A DNA stretch of 64,000 nucleotides from Comamonas sp. KCTC 72670 (GCA_014656495.1 BNCN01000012.1:50086-114085); one strand, 5' to 3'; positions 8,635 to 20,363 are shown, numbered from the stretch's first letter. Translations and numbers: made by a program. Notes: generated by a model not told the origin, from the sequence alone.

Positions 8635-8786
8635 ATGCCCATGGTGAGCACGCCGCGTGCCACCTGCAGACAAGAGCGCCGGGAATGTCCTGTGTCGGAC
8701 GTGCTCCCGGCGCGGCGCCCGGATGGCGCCCCACCAGGGGAGCACACCGCCCCGGAGCGACTCCGGGGCGGAACGGCCCTACGTCA

Positions 8787-9398
<612 letters not shown>

Positions 9399-9457
9399 GA
9401 CGCCCCTACCCTAATCGCCCTTCCGCCGCCGCGCCCGTCCCTTCTTCCCGGAGCGTA

Positions 9458-9482
9458 CGCTGCCCCACGCTTCGGGGCAGCG
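9458..9482 (-). terminator. Hairpin between fumC and clpP
   Basis: Perfect 9-bp stem CGCTGCCCC and GGGGCAGCG with loop ACGCTTC, 22 bases after the fumC stop. A separate 14-bp GC palindrome, GCCCCCCGGGGGGC, lies at 9491-9504 right at the fumC stop. Neither carries a T-tract, so the pair may attenuate rather than fully end transcription. Confidence 0.45.
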
Positions 9483-9504
9483 GCTCCCCTGCCCCCCGGG
9501 GGGC

Positions 9505-10905
9505 CTACCCCTTGCGGCCCGTCATGTCCTCCGGGCGGACCCACTGGTCGAACTGCTCGGGCGTGACGAGCCCCAGCGCCACGGCCGTCTCCTTGAGCGT
9601 GGTGCCGTCCCGGTGGGCCGTCTTGGCGATTTTCGCCGCGTTGTCGTAGCCGATGTGGGGGTTGAGCGCCGTCACCAGCATCAGGCTGCGCTCCAGGTTC
9701 TCCTGGATGCGGGCCCGGTTCGGCTCGATGCCCACCGCGCAGTGCAGGCGGAAGCTGCGCATGCCGTCCGCCAGCAGCCGGCAGCTCTGGAGCAGGTTGT
9801 GGGCGATGAGCGGCTTGAAGACGTTGAGCTGGAAGTTGCCGGACGCGCCGCCCACGGTGACGGCCACGTCGTTGCCCATCACCTGGGCGCACAGCATGGT
9901 GAGCGCCTCGCTCTGGGTGGGGTTCACCTTGCCCGGCATGATGGAGCTGCCCGGCTCGTTCTCCGGGATGAGGATCTCCGCCAGGCCCGAGCGCGGCCCG
10001 GAGGACAGCCAACGCACGTCGTTGGCCACCTTGAAGAGCACCGCCGCCAGCCCCTTGAGCGCCCCGTGCGCCTGCACCAGCGCGTCGTTGGCGGCCAGCG
10101 CCTCGAACTTGTTGGGCGCGGTGACGAAGGGGTGGCCGGTGAGCTGGGCCAGCTCCTTCGCCACGCGCTCGGCGTAGCCCTGGGGCGCGTTGAGGCCCGT
10201 GCCCACCGCCGTGCCGCCCAGGGCCAGCTCCAGGAGGTGCGGCAGCGTCCGCTCCAGGTGGGCCTGCGCGTGGTCCAGCTGCGCCACGAAGCCGCCCAGC
10301 TCCTGGCCCAGCGTCAGCGGCGTGGCGTCCTGCAGGTGGGTGCGGCCCACCTTCACCACGTCCTGGAAGGCGCGGGACTTCTCCGCGAACACGTCGCGAA
10401 GGGACTTCAGCTCGGGCAGCACCTGCCCGGTGATGGCGGCCACGGCGGCCACGTTCATCGCGGTGGGGAAGACGTCGTTGGAGCTCTGCCCCTTGTTGAC
10501 GTCGTCGTTGGGGTGGACCTTGCGCGCCTCACCGCGCTCGCCGCCCAGGAGCTCCGAGGCGCGGTTGGCGAGCACCTCGTTCGTGTTCATGTTCGTCTGC
10601 GTCCCGCTGCCCGTCTGCCAGACGCTCAGGGGGAACTCGGCGTCGTGCCGGCCGGCCAGGACCTCGTCCGCCGCCCGGACGATGGCGTCGCCCTTCTCCT
10701 TCGCCAGCGTGCCGTTCTCCACGTTCACCACCGCGGCGGCCTTCTTCACCAGCACGAGCGCGCGGATGAGGGCCAGCGGCATGCGCTCGGTGGAGATGGC
10801 GAAGTTCTGGAGGCTGCGCTGCGTCTGCGCCCCCCACAGCCGGTCGGCGGGGACGTCGATGGGGCCGAAGGTGTCTTTCTCGGTGCGAACGTTCTTCGTG
10901 CTCAC
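9505..10905 (-). CDS. fumC: Class II fumarate hydratase
   Basis: 466 residues. Carries the fumarase/aspartase signature GSSIMPGKVNPT, the active-site GRTHLQDATPLTLGQE and NEVLANRAS, so it converts fumarate to L-malate in the TCA cycle without an iron-sulfur centre. Start is GTG at 10905, preceded by GAGGAG, rather than the longer frame to 10980, which has no ribosome site. The gene is upstream of clpP on the same strand and is read away from the glyoxylate-shunt genes, whose product malate links the two pathways. Confidence 0.95.
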   Translation of the reverse strand: MSTKNVRTEKDTFGPIDVPADRLWGAQTQRSLQNFAISTERMPLALIRALVLVKKAAAVVNVENGTLAKEKGDAIVRAADEVLAGRHDAEFPLSVWQTGSGTQTNMNTNEVLANRASELLGGERGEARKVHPNDDVNKGQSSNDVFPTAMNVAAVAAITGQVLPELKSLRDVFAEKSRAFQDVVKVGRTHLQDATPLTLGQELGGFVAQLDHAQAHLERTLPHLLELALGGTAVGTGLNAPQGYAERVAKELAQLTGHPFVTAPNKFEALAANDALVQAHGALKGLAAVLFKVANDVRWLSSGPRSGLAEILIPENEPGSSIMPGKVNPTQSEALTMLCAQVMGNDVAVTVGGASGNFQLNVFKPLIAHNLLQSCRLLADGMRSFRLHCAVGIEPNRARIQENLERSLMLVTALNPHIGYDNAAKIAKTAHRDGTTLKETAVALGLVTPEQFDQWVRPEDMTGRKG

Positions 10906-11002
10906 GCGTGGGGGCTCCTCGAATCGAGTCGAACCCCTTCGATAACAAACCGGGGCCCCCGCGCGGGGCTCCGGCCTCATTTTCTTCGTTGGACGCTGAG
11001 CA

Positions 11003-11356
11003 CTACACCCGGCGCTCGACGCGGGGCGTGGTCTCCGAGTTCCCCAGGCCGGACAGCCAGTTGTACGTGCGCCGCAGCGGCGCGGTGCCCGTCGCCGACG
11101 GCGGCGTGAAGGCCCACAGCAGCAGGTACACCATCAACGCGGTGCCCCCGGACACCGCCAGCGCCACCACGAAGCCCACGCGGATGAGCGCCGCGTCCAC
11201 GCCCAGCTCCCGCCCCAGCGCCGCGCACACGCCCGTCAACAGCCGCCCGTCCACGCCCCGGTGCATCGGCTCCGTGCGCGTGCCACAGCGCGGGCACCTC
11301 CGGACCTCCAGGCTCACCTCCTCCGTGCAGCTGGCGCAGCGTCTCTTGGCGTCCAT
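11003..11356 (-). CDS. Zinc-ribbon and PspC domain protein
   Basis: 117 residues. A zinc ribbon at residues 7-24 (CASC and CPRC) is followed by the PspC domain: GRLLTGVCAALGRELGVDAALIRVGFV and a transmembrane helix (ALMVYLLLWAF). PspC in enterobacteria is a membrane partner of the phage-shock response, while isolated PspC-domain proteins of this kind are of unknown role and probably sense membrane stress. Start ATG 11356 has GGGAGA upstream. The C-terminal tail is basic (RVERRV). Adjacent to fumC and to the aceB leader. Confidence 0.85.
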   Translation of the reverse strand: MDAKRRCASCTEEVSLEVRRCPRCGTRTEPMHRGVDGRLLTGVCAALGRELGVDAALIRVGFVVALAVSGGTALMVYLLLWAFTPPSATGTAPLRRTYNWLSGLGNSETTPRVERRV

Positions 11357-11454
11357 CACGTCTCCCTTCCGGGCCCATTCCCACTTGGCGTCCGCGGGCC
11401 TCATTCCTACCTACGCGCCTTGGCGCTCCCCATTGCATACGCCCTGGGGACCAT

Positions 11455-11500
11455 TTGTTGATTTACAGATTTAACAAGCCGCTTGTTGACAGAGTTACAG
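11455..11500 (+). promoter_or_regulatory. Operator-like repeat cluster upstream of aceB
   Basis: An AT-rich island in a GC-rich region. TTGTTGA is followed by TTTACAG at 11455-11468, and the same motif returns as TTGTTGA (11483-11489) plus TTACAG (11495-11500). Between them lies AACAAG (11473-11478), which forms an inverted repeat with CTTGTT (11482-11487) around CCG. The half-sites TTGTT/AACAA thus occur three times within 33 bases. It lies about 105-150 bases before the aceB start; a TTGACA at 11486-11491 is a possible -35 without a good -10. Regulation of the glyoxylate shunt at this site is inference. Confidence 0.45.
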
Positions 11501-11604
11501 GCAAGCAGGCAAAGATCCTCGCCGCACTTCCTTTTTGCCCTCTCGGGACTCATTTTCCGAGCCGTTCCAGCAGATTTACAACGCGCCAAGCCAAAGGAGC
11601 CTCG

Positions 11605-13230
<1,626 letters not shown>

Positions 13231-13287
13231 ACCCTTTCTGGATTTCGCAGCAGCAACCCACCACTTTACCGCAGCGAGGAGCCCACG

Positions 13288-14574
<1,287 letters not shown>

Positions 14575-14603
14575 GAATCAGCGCTTCTTGAAGTCACTCG
14601 AGG

Positions 14604-14654
14604 GCCGCGGCTGACGGGGAGCATGCCCGTAAGTCCGCGGCTTTCGGGCGTTTT
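14604..14654 (+). terminator. Rho-independent terminator of aceBA
   Basis: Outer stem GCCGCGG and CCGCGGC (14604-14610, 14635-14641) encloses a smaller stem ACGGG/CCCGT; it is followed by TTTCGGGCGTTTT. This is the best T-flanked terminator in the window and stands 30 bases after aceA. Confidence 0.6.
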
Positions 14655-14753
14655 GGGCCTTCCGCGCAACTTCGCGGGGCCACCGGGCGATAATGGGGGT
14701 TCGAGAGGTCCGACACGTGCGTGGTGCGCGTCCCGGGCCGAGACGGAGGCGCC

Positions 14754-15161
14754 ATGACCCGCATCAACTCCTTCAACGGCCCCATGATTCAGCCCGCCGC
14801 CACGCAGGCGCAGGCCCGCGCCAGCAGCACGAGCTTTGGCGCGCTGGTGAACCCCATGGCCCCGGCGAACCGGCCTGGGGATCCGCTGATGGTGTCGGGG
14901 GGCGCGGTGGTCGCCTCGGCGCTCGCCTCGGTGGGGAGCTCGCCGAACAACGGCATGCTGAACTCCTACCTGTCCGCCGTGGGCCGTGGGCCCATCTCCG
15001 AGGACGGCTCGCGGGGCCCGGCGTCCCAGGCCCCGGCCGGCTCCGAGCAGGCACAGCAGGAGCAGGTCCTCATGGAGCTGGCGGAGATGTCCGCCGCGAC
15101 GCTGTCGAACTCCATCCTGCACATGGGCAACAAGATGAAGATCGACATGGAGCGCGAGTAG
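14754..15161 (+). CDS. Hypothetical protein, Ala/Ser-rich with amphipathic C-terminal helix
   Basis: 135 residues, unrecognised. No signal peptide. The first 90 residues are rich in Ala, Ser, Gly and Pro (low complexity, likely flexible). The last 40 (QAQQEQVLMELAEMSAATL then SILHMGNKMKIDMERE) form a charged amphipathic helix that could pack in a bundle. Such layout occurs in exported needle-like or secretion-accessory proteins, but nothing decides this. Start ATG 14754 has GGAGGC directly upstream, and a weak GATAAT lies about 60 bases before it. It converges with a short minus-strand gene 13 bases on. Confidence 0.6.
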   Translation: MTRINSFNGPMIQPAATQAQARASSTSFGALVNPMAPANRPGDPLMVSGGAVVASALASVGSSPNNGMLNSYLSAVGRGPISEDGSRGPASQAPAGSEQAQQEQVLMELAEMSAATLSNSILHMGNKMKIDMERE

Positions 15162-15173
15162 CCGCGCGGAGGC

Positions 15174-15416
15174 TCAGCGCTTCTTCTTGTCGCTGTCCGC
15201 GTTGTAGGCGTCACGTTGGCCCCGCTGCAGCTCGGGGCCCTTTCTCCACGGCAGGTCGACGTCCGTGCGTTGACCGCCGTTCTGCTCCCCGACGTCGTTG
15301 AGGAACTCGGCGCGCCCCTCCGCGGGGACGTTGTCGCCGTCCTCCTCCGGGTCCTTCTGCTTCTTGGGGTCGAGCGGGATTCCCGCGCTGCGCTTGAGAT
15401 AGTCCTTGGGGTCCAT
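15174..15416 (-). CDS. Short charged hypothetical protein
   Basis: 80 residues, very hydrophilic and rich in Asp, Lys, Glu, Gln and Arg, probably unstructured. Motif-like LDPKKQKDPEEDGD and the basic tail SDKKKR are the only notable parts. No family recognised. The GGAGG before ATG 15416 is only one base away, too close for an efficient ribosome site, so the real start could differ, although no other in-frame start is near. It shares the strand with the upstream small gene at 15484. Confidence 0.5.
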   Translation of the reverse strand: MDPKDYLKRSAGIPLDPKKQKDPEEDGDNVPAEGRAEFLNDVGEQNGGQRTDVDLPWRKGPELQRGQRDAYNADSDKKKR

Positions 15417-15483
15417 GCCTCCAAGGTGGCGACGCCGGACGTCCGCGCGCAGAGGGCGGACAGGCAGCCGGGCCGTCGTTGGC

Positions 15484-15825
15484 TCAGTTGAGGTACTTGG
15501 GCCGGGGCGGCTCTGCGGGCTGCTGCTTCATCATCTCCAGGCCCTGGCGGGTGAGCACGAAGCGGACGACGCCGGAGCCGCGCTCGGTCTCGATTTCAGC
15601 CTCGAAGGCGGGGCCGGAGATGCCTCCGAAGGAGACCTCCTTCCGGAGGTTGACCACCCGGCCGCTCATCATGTCCCCGCCCACTTGCCTGGCGCCTTCG
15701 CCCTTCGAATGGAGCTCGTAGGCCGCCTGGTGCAGCGTCATCGCCAGCGCGGGCGACAGCGGCTGGTTGCTGAAGAGGACGGAGATGAGGAGCCAGTAGG
15801 GAGGTGCCTGATCGTCGGAGGACAT
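15484..15825 (-). CDS. Hypothetical protein adjacent to the sit pair
   Basis: 113 residues, unrecognised, no signal peptide. A helical N-terminus (PPYWLLISVLFSNQPLSPALAMTLHQAAYEL) leads into a beta-rich half (GRVVNLRKEVSFGG, AEIETERGSGVVRFVLT) and a basic Pro/Lys tail. Start ATG 15825 has GGGAG four bases upstream. It lies 59 bases after sitI6 on the same strand and could be read from the same transcript, but nothing ties it to the toxin system besides position. Confidence 0.65.
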   Translation of the reverse strand: MSSDDQAPPYWLLISVLFSNQPLSPALAMTLHQAAYELHSKGEGARQVGGDMMSGRVVNLRKEVSFGGISGPAFEAEIETERGSGVVRFVLTRQGLEMMKQQPAEPPRPKYLN

Positions 15826-15884
15826 CGCGCTCCCATCCTAAGCGGCTCGTCAGGCGGAGGCCCGTGGAAGTGAAGGCGCCCGCA

Positions 15885-16610
15885 TCACCGCGTGGGGAGC
15901 TCGCGGAAGGTGATGCCTTCCAGGCCCAGCCGCTGCACGGCGTCCTTGAAGCGCTCGGTGCCGATGAGCACGGTCGCGAAGTTGCCCACGCGGAAGAGGT
16001 CCCGGTCCGTAGGCAGCGAGGCCGCGTCGAGGATGGGGTCGTCGGGCAGCGTGAGTTTGAAGCGGCCACAGGTGGCGCAGGGGGGCGGCGTCTCCGGCGG
16101 ATAGCAGTCCGGGTGCAGTTGGCCTCGTAGCTCGACTTGAGGCTCCAGATATTCAGGCGCAGCCTTCTGACGGAAGCGCAGTTCCGCCTTCCCGCTCGCG
16201 GGCCCCAGAACACCTTCGGATTGGAGCCCCTCGAAGGAGTCCCGGCGAAGCAACAGCAGATAGCTGCCCTGCCACGTCAGTGGCCCCAAATCGCCCCGCG
16301 CAGTTCCCACCAATGGGCCAAACAACGTCCCCGGAGGAAGGGCGGCGCCAGGAGGGGCCAGCGGGCGAACCAACGCCTGGAGGCGCGTGAACTCGGCGAA
16401 TGGCTCGGGCCGGGCCTTCAGGAACTCGTGCTGCTCTGGCAGCGCGGATAAATCGACCGCAGGGTAGTTATGGCCGGTTGAGGCCCAGGTCGCGCCGCAG
16501 CCGGGGCACTTCGCCAACCCAGGCAGGCCCCATTTGTGCGCGGCATTGAAGTCCCCTTTGTAAGCGGCCAACGCCGTCCAATCCTCCAAGAGCCAGAAGT
16601 AGCGGGGCAT
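15885..16610 (-). CDS. sitI6: SitI6-type double-CXXCG immunity protein
   Basis: 241 residues, cytoplasmic. Two CXXCG motifs, CPGCG (residues 35-39) and CATCG (178-182), 143 residues apart, define the Myxococcus double-CXXCG paralogous family. Members are immunity proteins encoded directly after SitA6 lipoprotein toxins; the paired cysteines look like zinc ligands. The middle of the protein (residues 95-165) is the variable, presumably toxin-recognising part. The gene starts 6 bases after the sitA6 stop, with GAGGA within that gap serving as ribosome site. Pairing and synteny fit the established toxin-before-immunity order. Which toxin activity it blocks is inference. Confidence 0.9.
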   Translation of the reverse strand: MPRYFWLLEDWTALAAYKGDFNAAHKWGLPGLAKCPGCGATWASTGHNYPAVDLSALPEQHEFLKARPEPFAEFTRLQALVRPLAPPGAALPPGTLFGPLVGTARGDLGPLTWQGSYLLLLRRDSFEGLQSEGVLGPASGKAELRFRQKAAPEYLEPQVELRGQLHPDCYPPETPPPCATCGRFKLTLPDDPILDAASLPTDRDLFRVGNFATVLIGTERFKDAVQRLGLEGITFRELPTR

Positions 16611-16616
16611 GCATCC

Positions 16617-17288
16617 TCACGTTCCAGGCCGAGAATAATAGGGTCGGATCGGTCCGCCGATGAGCTGGAAGCGGTAGATGAGCTCCCCTGCGTGCTTGAA
16701 GATCTCTTCGGGCGACGCGTCCGGGCTGCGGGTTCTGAACTCCCGCCATGCTCGATTCCACGCGCCACCACGATTGCCTCCCTGGTGAATCCTTTGGTGG
16801 AGCTCTCTCGGTATCGGCATGGTGTAGTTGTGAATCTTGACGCCCTGCTGCACGAACCAATCGGCGAGGTCCTGGGCCTGGGGAAAGATGTGGTGCTTCT
16901 CCCAGCGTCCGGGCGGCAACCGATGTGACGGCGGAATGACTCGCTCCGGCGCCCCACTCCAGTTGGGGAACACCATCACCGCGCCGCGCGGGAGCTGCTG
17001 ACCAGCGCCCCAGTTCCGACGAGGGCCCCTCCCAGGAGCCGCGGCAGCCGCAGGGGGACGTGCGGGAGGGAAGCGCGCCAGCTCCACCACGCCGGGCGGG
17101 TCCGCGCACGGGTAGAAGCCGCACGCGTCTCCCAGACACAGCAGAGAGACACACGGGTCCTCGTGCGGAGTCGAGCACTCCAGCTCCGCCTCGTCCCAGA
17201 CTTGCTGCATGGGCGGCCTGGCCGAGGTGGCACACCCCAGCCAGAGCACCGCCAGCACCGGAATCCATCGGAGCAGACTGATTCGCAT
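16617..17288 (-). CDS. sitA6: SitA6-type polymorphic toxin lipoprotein
   Basis: 223 residues. Signal peptide with lipobox VLWLGC places Cys19 as lipidation site. The mature N-terminal part has a cysteine-rich strip (residues 38-61: CSTPHEDPC, CLGDACGFYPC) seen in this paralogous lipoprotein family, then an Ala/Pro-rich linker. The C-terminal domain has HHIFPQ (132-137), HNYTMPIP, and HQRIH (164-168) followed by WNRAW, an HNH/AHH-like nuclease histidine pattern. In Myxococcus, Sit lipoproteins pass between cells by outer-membrane exchange and poison non-kin lacking the matching immunity. DNase activity is inferred from motif shape. The ATG at 17288 sits three bases from a perfect 18-bp palindrome; no separate ribosome site is evident. 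Confidence 0.88.
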   Translation of the reverse strand: MRISLLRWIPVLAVLWLGCATSARPPMQQVWDEAELECSTPHEDPCVSLLCLGDACGFYPCADPPGVVELARFPPARPPAAAAAPGRGPRRNWGAGQQLPRGAVMVFPNWSGAPERVIPPSHRLPPGRWEKHHIFPQAQDLADWFVQQGVKIHNYTMPIPRELHQRIHQGGNRGGAWNRAWREFRTRSPDASPEEIFKHAGELIYRFQLIGGPIRPYYSRPGT

Positions 17289-17291
17289 CCA

Positions 17292-17309
17292 CTGAAGCCT
17301 AGGCTTCAG
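17292..17309. promoter_or_regulatory. 18-bp perfect palindrome before sitA6
   Basis: CTGAAGCCT joined directly to AGGCTTCAG, without a mismatch or spacer. It lies 3 bases upstream of the sitA6 ATG and 22 bases after the stop of the radical SAM gene on the same strand. It would overlap the ribosome-binding region, so it could be an operator, or in RNA a hairpin hiding the start. No T-tract follows it. Confidence 0.5.
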
Positions 17310-17330
17310 GTCTGTCTTTTCCGCTCCGCT

Positions 17331-18614
17331 CTACCCCGCACGGGGACGGCGCCGGGAGGCGATGCCCTCGGCGAGGGCGACCTGCTGCTTCCAATGCCCA
17401 TACAGACGGCCCTGTGAAGCCAGACGGTCCAACTTGCGCTGCGTCGCCTCATCCACCGAACCCGGCGGAGCATCCCGGAAGGGCGTCCCTGGCAGCGGCA
17501 TGAAGGTATGCCCATGCACGCGCGCCCCCAGCGCCGCCAGCTTCTCCATCAACGCCACCGTCGCGTCCACGTCCGCAGGCTCCTCGCCTGGAAGTCCCAG
17601 GATGAAGTCCACGTTGGGAACGAAGCCGCACTCCACCGCGATACGCGTGGCGCGCACCACCGTCTCCACGTCGTGCCCCCGGCGCGTGCTCTGGAGGATG
17701 CGCTCGGAGCCGGACTGACCGCCGATGATGAGGTTGTCGTTGTGGACGTAGCGCTTGAGCAGCGCCAGCGCCTCCGGCGTCACGTGCTCGGGCCGGACCT
17801 CCGACGGGAAGGTGCCGTAGTAGACGCGCCCGTCCGGCGCCATCGCCTCCTTCACCGCCGCGAGCAGCGACTCCACCGCCTCCAGGTTCACCGACTCATC
17901 CGCGGTGCCATAGGACATGGACGTGGGCGTGATGAAGCGGATGTCTCGCCGACCCGAGCGCCGCAGCTCGCGCGCCCAGTGCGCCACGTTGGCCACGGAG
18001 CGATGCCGGAAGCGCGCCTTGCTCATGAACGGCGTCTGGCAGAAGCGGCACGCGTAGATGCAGCCACGCGTAATCTCGATGGCGCCATACTGCGCGTTGC
18101 GCGCGGCGAACGGCGGGAAGTCGTCGAGCTGCACGCCCTCGCCCCGGCCGTGCTGCACCAGCTTCCCGTCCTTCAAATACGCGACGCCGTGCGTGTCTCG
18201 AGGCTCCTCGCCACGCTGCACACGGCCCAGCAGCGCCCGCAGTGAGTGCTCTCCCTCGCCCACCGCCACCAGGTCGAAGCCCGCCTGGAGCGTCTGGAGC
18301 GTCTCCGCCGTGGCGTGCACCCCACCGGCGATGCACAGCACCTCCCGGCCCTCCAGGCGCTCACGCACCCACGCCAGCTCCGCCGCCGCGGGCGCGAAGC
18401 TGGCCGAATAGAAGGACCACGCGGCCACCACCACGTCACCGGCGTCCGAGCGCGCTCGCACGGTGTCCAGCAACGTCTCACGGCTGCGCGGGAAGTGGAG
18501 CGTCACATCCGCCAGGGCCGGGTCGGACTCCACGGCGCCCGCCAGCACGGTGAAGGCGTACTTGCCCGGGTACTGGTAGCTCATGACGAGCGAAACGCGG
18601 CGAGGTGGCTGCAT
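17331..18614 (-). CDS. B12-binding/radical SAM domain protein (TIGR04013-like)
   Basis: 427 residues. The N-terminal ~140 residues have a cobalamin-binding-type fold with VVVAAWSFYSAS and CIAGGVHATA; the radical SAM domain follows, with the cluster motif CIYACRFC (C-x3-C-x2-C) after EITRG. Later segments MSYGTAD, GGQSGSERIL, VDFILGLPGE and MPLPGTPFRD fit radical SAM enzymes of the MJ_1487-like family. The reaction and substrate are unknown. It lies directly upstream of the sit pair on the same strand (42-base gap), but the palindrome between suggests separate control. Start ATG 18614 is the first in frame. Confidence 0.85.
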   Translation of the reverse strand: MQPPRRVSLVMSYQYPGKYAFTVLAGAVESDPALADVTLHFPRSRETLLDTVRARSDAGDVVVAAWSFYSASFAPAAAELAWVRERLEGREVLCIAGGVHATAETLQTLQAGFDLVAVGEGEHSLRALLGRVQRGEEPRDTHGVAYLKDGKLVQHGRGEGVQLDDFPPFAARNAQYGAIEITRGCIYACRFCQTPFMSKARFRHRSVANVAHWARELRRSGRRDIRFITPTSMSYGTADESVNLEAVESLLAAVKEAMAPDGRVYYGTFPSEVRPEHVTPEALALLKRYVHNDNLIIGGQSGSERILQSTRRGHDVETVVRATRIAVECGFVPNVDFILGLPGEEPADVDATVALMEKLAALGARVHGHTFMPLPGTPFRDAPPGSVDEATQRKLDRLASQGRLYGHWKQQVALAEGIASRRRPRAG

Positions 18615-18706
18615 GCTGGAGGCGATTTATGCCACAGCCCCCGCCGCGCGAGCACACGGGTGGACAGGCATCGGACATACCGCCCGGCCCTGGGCGCTCG
18701 GCCGTG

Positions 18707-20302
18707 TCAGGGGGTCGCCACCAGCGACAGGGCCAGGGTATCGAAGCCAGGGAATCCCATGACCTCGGGAGGCACGCGCCCGTCCGGCACGGCCATCCGC
18801 ACCACGACCAGGTCCTGGGCCGGCACCACCAGCAACAGCTGCCCGAACGAGCCGCGCGCGGAGTACGCCTTCGGCGCCCCCTCCACCTGGGTTCGCAGCG
18901 GAACCCGGGCGCTCTTCTCCATCAACTCCTGCACGCCCGCCAGTCCGCCCAGCCGCTCGGTGAGCGCCTTCGTGAACTCCTCCGAGGGAAGCGGCTTGCC
19001 CACCAAGTCCCGCAGACGCGACAGCGAAGCCTCCCGCATGCCGTTGCGGCGCGCCTCGTTCACCAAATCCTGACCGAGCACCCGGAACGACTTCTCGTAG
19101 ACGAGCCACCAGAGCAGCCCCGCCGTCGGATTGTGGTCCTGGGACGGCGCCGCGGTGCACTCGCGAATCCACGCCTCGCTCAGGAGGCGCTGCCCGTTCC
19201 AGACGCCGCCTTGGAGCATCATCTGCCCCACCTTGGCGAAGTCCACGGGGTGCAGCCGCAGGCCGGACATGCCCAGCGGATTGCCAGACGGGTCCTTCTG
19301 CCAGAAAACGTCCCGGATGCCGAGCGGCTCGAAGAGGCGACGCATCAGGTACGCGTCCATCTTCTCACCCGAGGCGCGCTCCACCACCCCCGCCAGCAGG
19401 TTGGTGGCCTTGTTGTTGTAGAAGAACCGGCTGCCCGGCATGTCCGCCACGTGGCTGTCGAGCGCGTAGCGGACGAAGTCCCGCGACTCGTAGATGTCCA
19501 TCGCGTGGGCGTTCGCCGCCAGCCCCGAGGTGTGATTGAGCAGGTGCCGGAGGGTGACCTTGCCCTTGATGCCGTCCTTCCACGCGGGGAAGTAGGTGGA
19601 GACAGGCGTGTCGATGGAGGGAATCTTGCCCTCGTCGAGGAGCAGCCCGATGGCCAGCGCCGTCACGCCCTTGGTCGCGGACATGGACTCGATGCGCTGC
19701 GTCTCGCCGCCGAAGTACCACTCCCCCACCAGCTTGCCGTGGCGGAGCACCACCAACGCGGAGGACCCCGCGTCCTCGGCGGCCTTCACGAAGGCCGCGA
19801 GCGCCGGCTCCGAGAGCCCCGCCTCCGCGGGTGTCACCTTCTCCAACCCCGCGCCCACATTGCCCTCGACACGGGCCTTCCGAGCGTTCTCCCGTGCACG
19901 AGCCACCAACCCGTCGAAGCCCGGCATCCGCCGCAGCGGCGCCAGGGACTTGTCGTGCAGCAGGTCTCCCGGGGAGCTCATCCCCTGTTCGACGGCGCGC
20001 TCCAGCCAGGTGAAGGCCCCGGCGTCGTCCCCCGTGCCCAGCGAGGCATAGGCGGCGTACCACGCCACGTCGTCCGACCGATGGCCGCCGTCCCACAGTC
20101 GCCGCAGCTCCGCGAGCGCGGAGTCGAACTGCCCGGCCTCCATCGCCCTGCCCGCCCGTTGCAGCGCCTCTCGGAGCGGGGCCTCAGGGTCCGCGGGCGC
20201 GGGCGGCGCCGTGGCGACCGGCGCCGCGGCGGGCGCGGGCACCTGTTGCGCGTGGGAACAAGCCAGCACGCAGCAGAGTGGGAGGATGAGGCGGTATCGC
20301 AT
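18707..20302 (-). CDS. Serine hydrolase, class C beta-lactamase fold, lipoprotein
   Basis: 531 residues. Lipobox VLAC puts the lipidated Cys at about 15. Residues 40-150 form a tetratricopeptide-like helical region (AGQFDSALAELRRLW, DDVAWYAAYASLG, DDAGAFTWLERAVEQG). The beta-lactamase/penicillin-binding-protein domain follows: SxxK is SATK at 208-211 and the YxN motif is in FFYNNKATN. The C-terminal part has GSFGQLLLVVPAQDLVVVRMA, the last strand with the HxG-like position. Such proteins are esterases or DD-peptidases rather than antibiotic resistance enzymes, and the lipid anchor points to a cell-envelope role. Start ATG 20302 gives the signal peptide; the frame extends upstream but without export features. 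Confidence 0.85.
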   Translation of the reverse strand: MRYRLILPLCCVLACSHAQQVPAPAAAPVATAPPAPADPEAPLREALQRAGRAMEAGQFDSALAELRRLWDGGHRSDDVAWYAAYASLGTGDDAGAFTWLERAVEQGMSSPGDLLHDKSLAPLRRMPGFDGLVARARENARKARVEGNVGAGLEKVTPAEAGLSEPALAAFVKAAEDAGSSALVVLRHGKLVGEWYFGGETQRIESMSATKGVTALAIGLLLDEGKIPSIDTPVSTYFPAWKDGIKGKVTLRHLLNHTSGLAANAHAMDIYESRDFVRYALDSHVADMPGSRFFYNNKATNLLAGVVERASGEKMDAYLMRRLFEPLGIRDVFWQKDPSGNPLGMSGLRLHPVDFAKVGQMMLQGGVWNGQRLLSEAWIRECTAAPSQDHNPTAGLLWWLVYEKSFRVLGQDLVNEARRNGMREASLSRLRDLVGKPLPSEEFTKALTERLGGLAGVQELMEKSARVPLRTQVEGAPKAYSARGSFGQLLLVVPAQDLVVVRMAVPDGRVPPEVMGFPGFDTLALSLVATP

Positions 20303-20363
20303 GAGAGGTCCAGGGGGCTTTGCCGGAGCACGCCCAACGCCCCTGGACCACGGATATTGCATG

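Noticed and set aside
9613..11109. Plus-strand frame opposite fumC
   Set aside because: Antisense to a well-supported fumarase; the translation is a His/Arg/Val-rich reflection of it.
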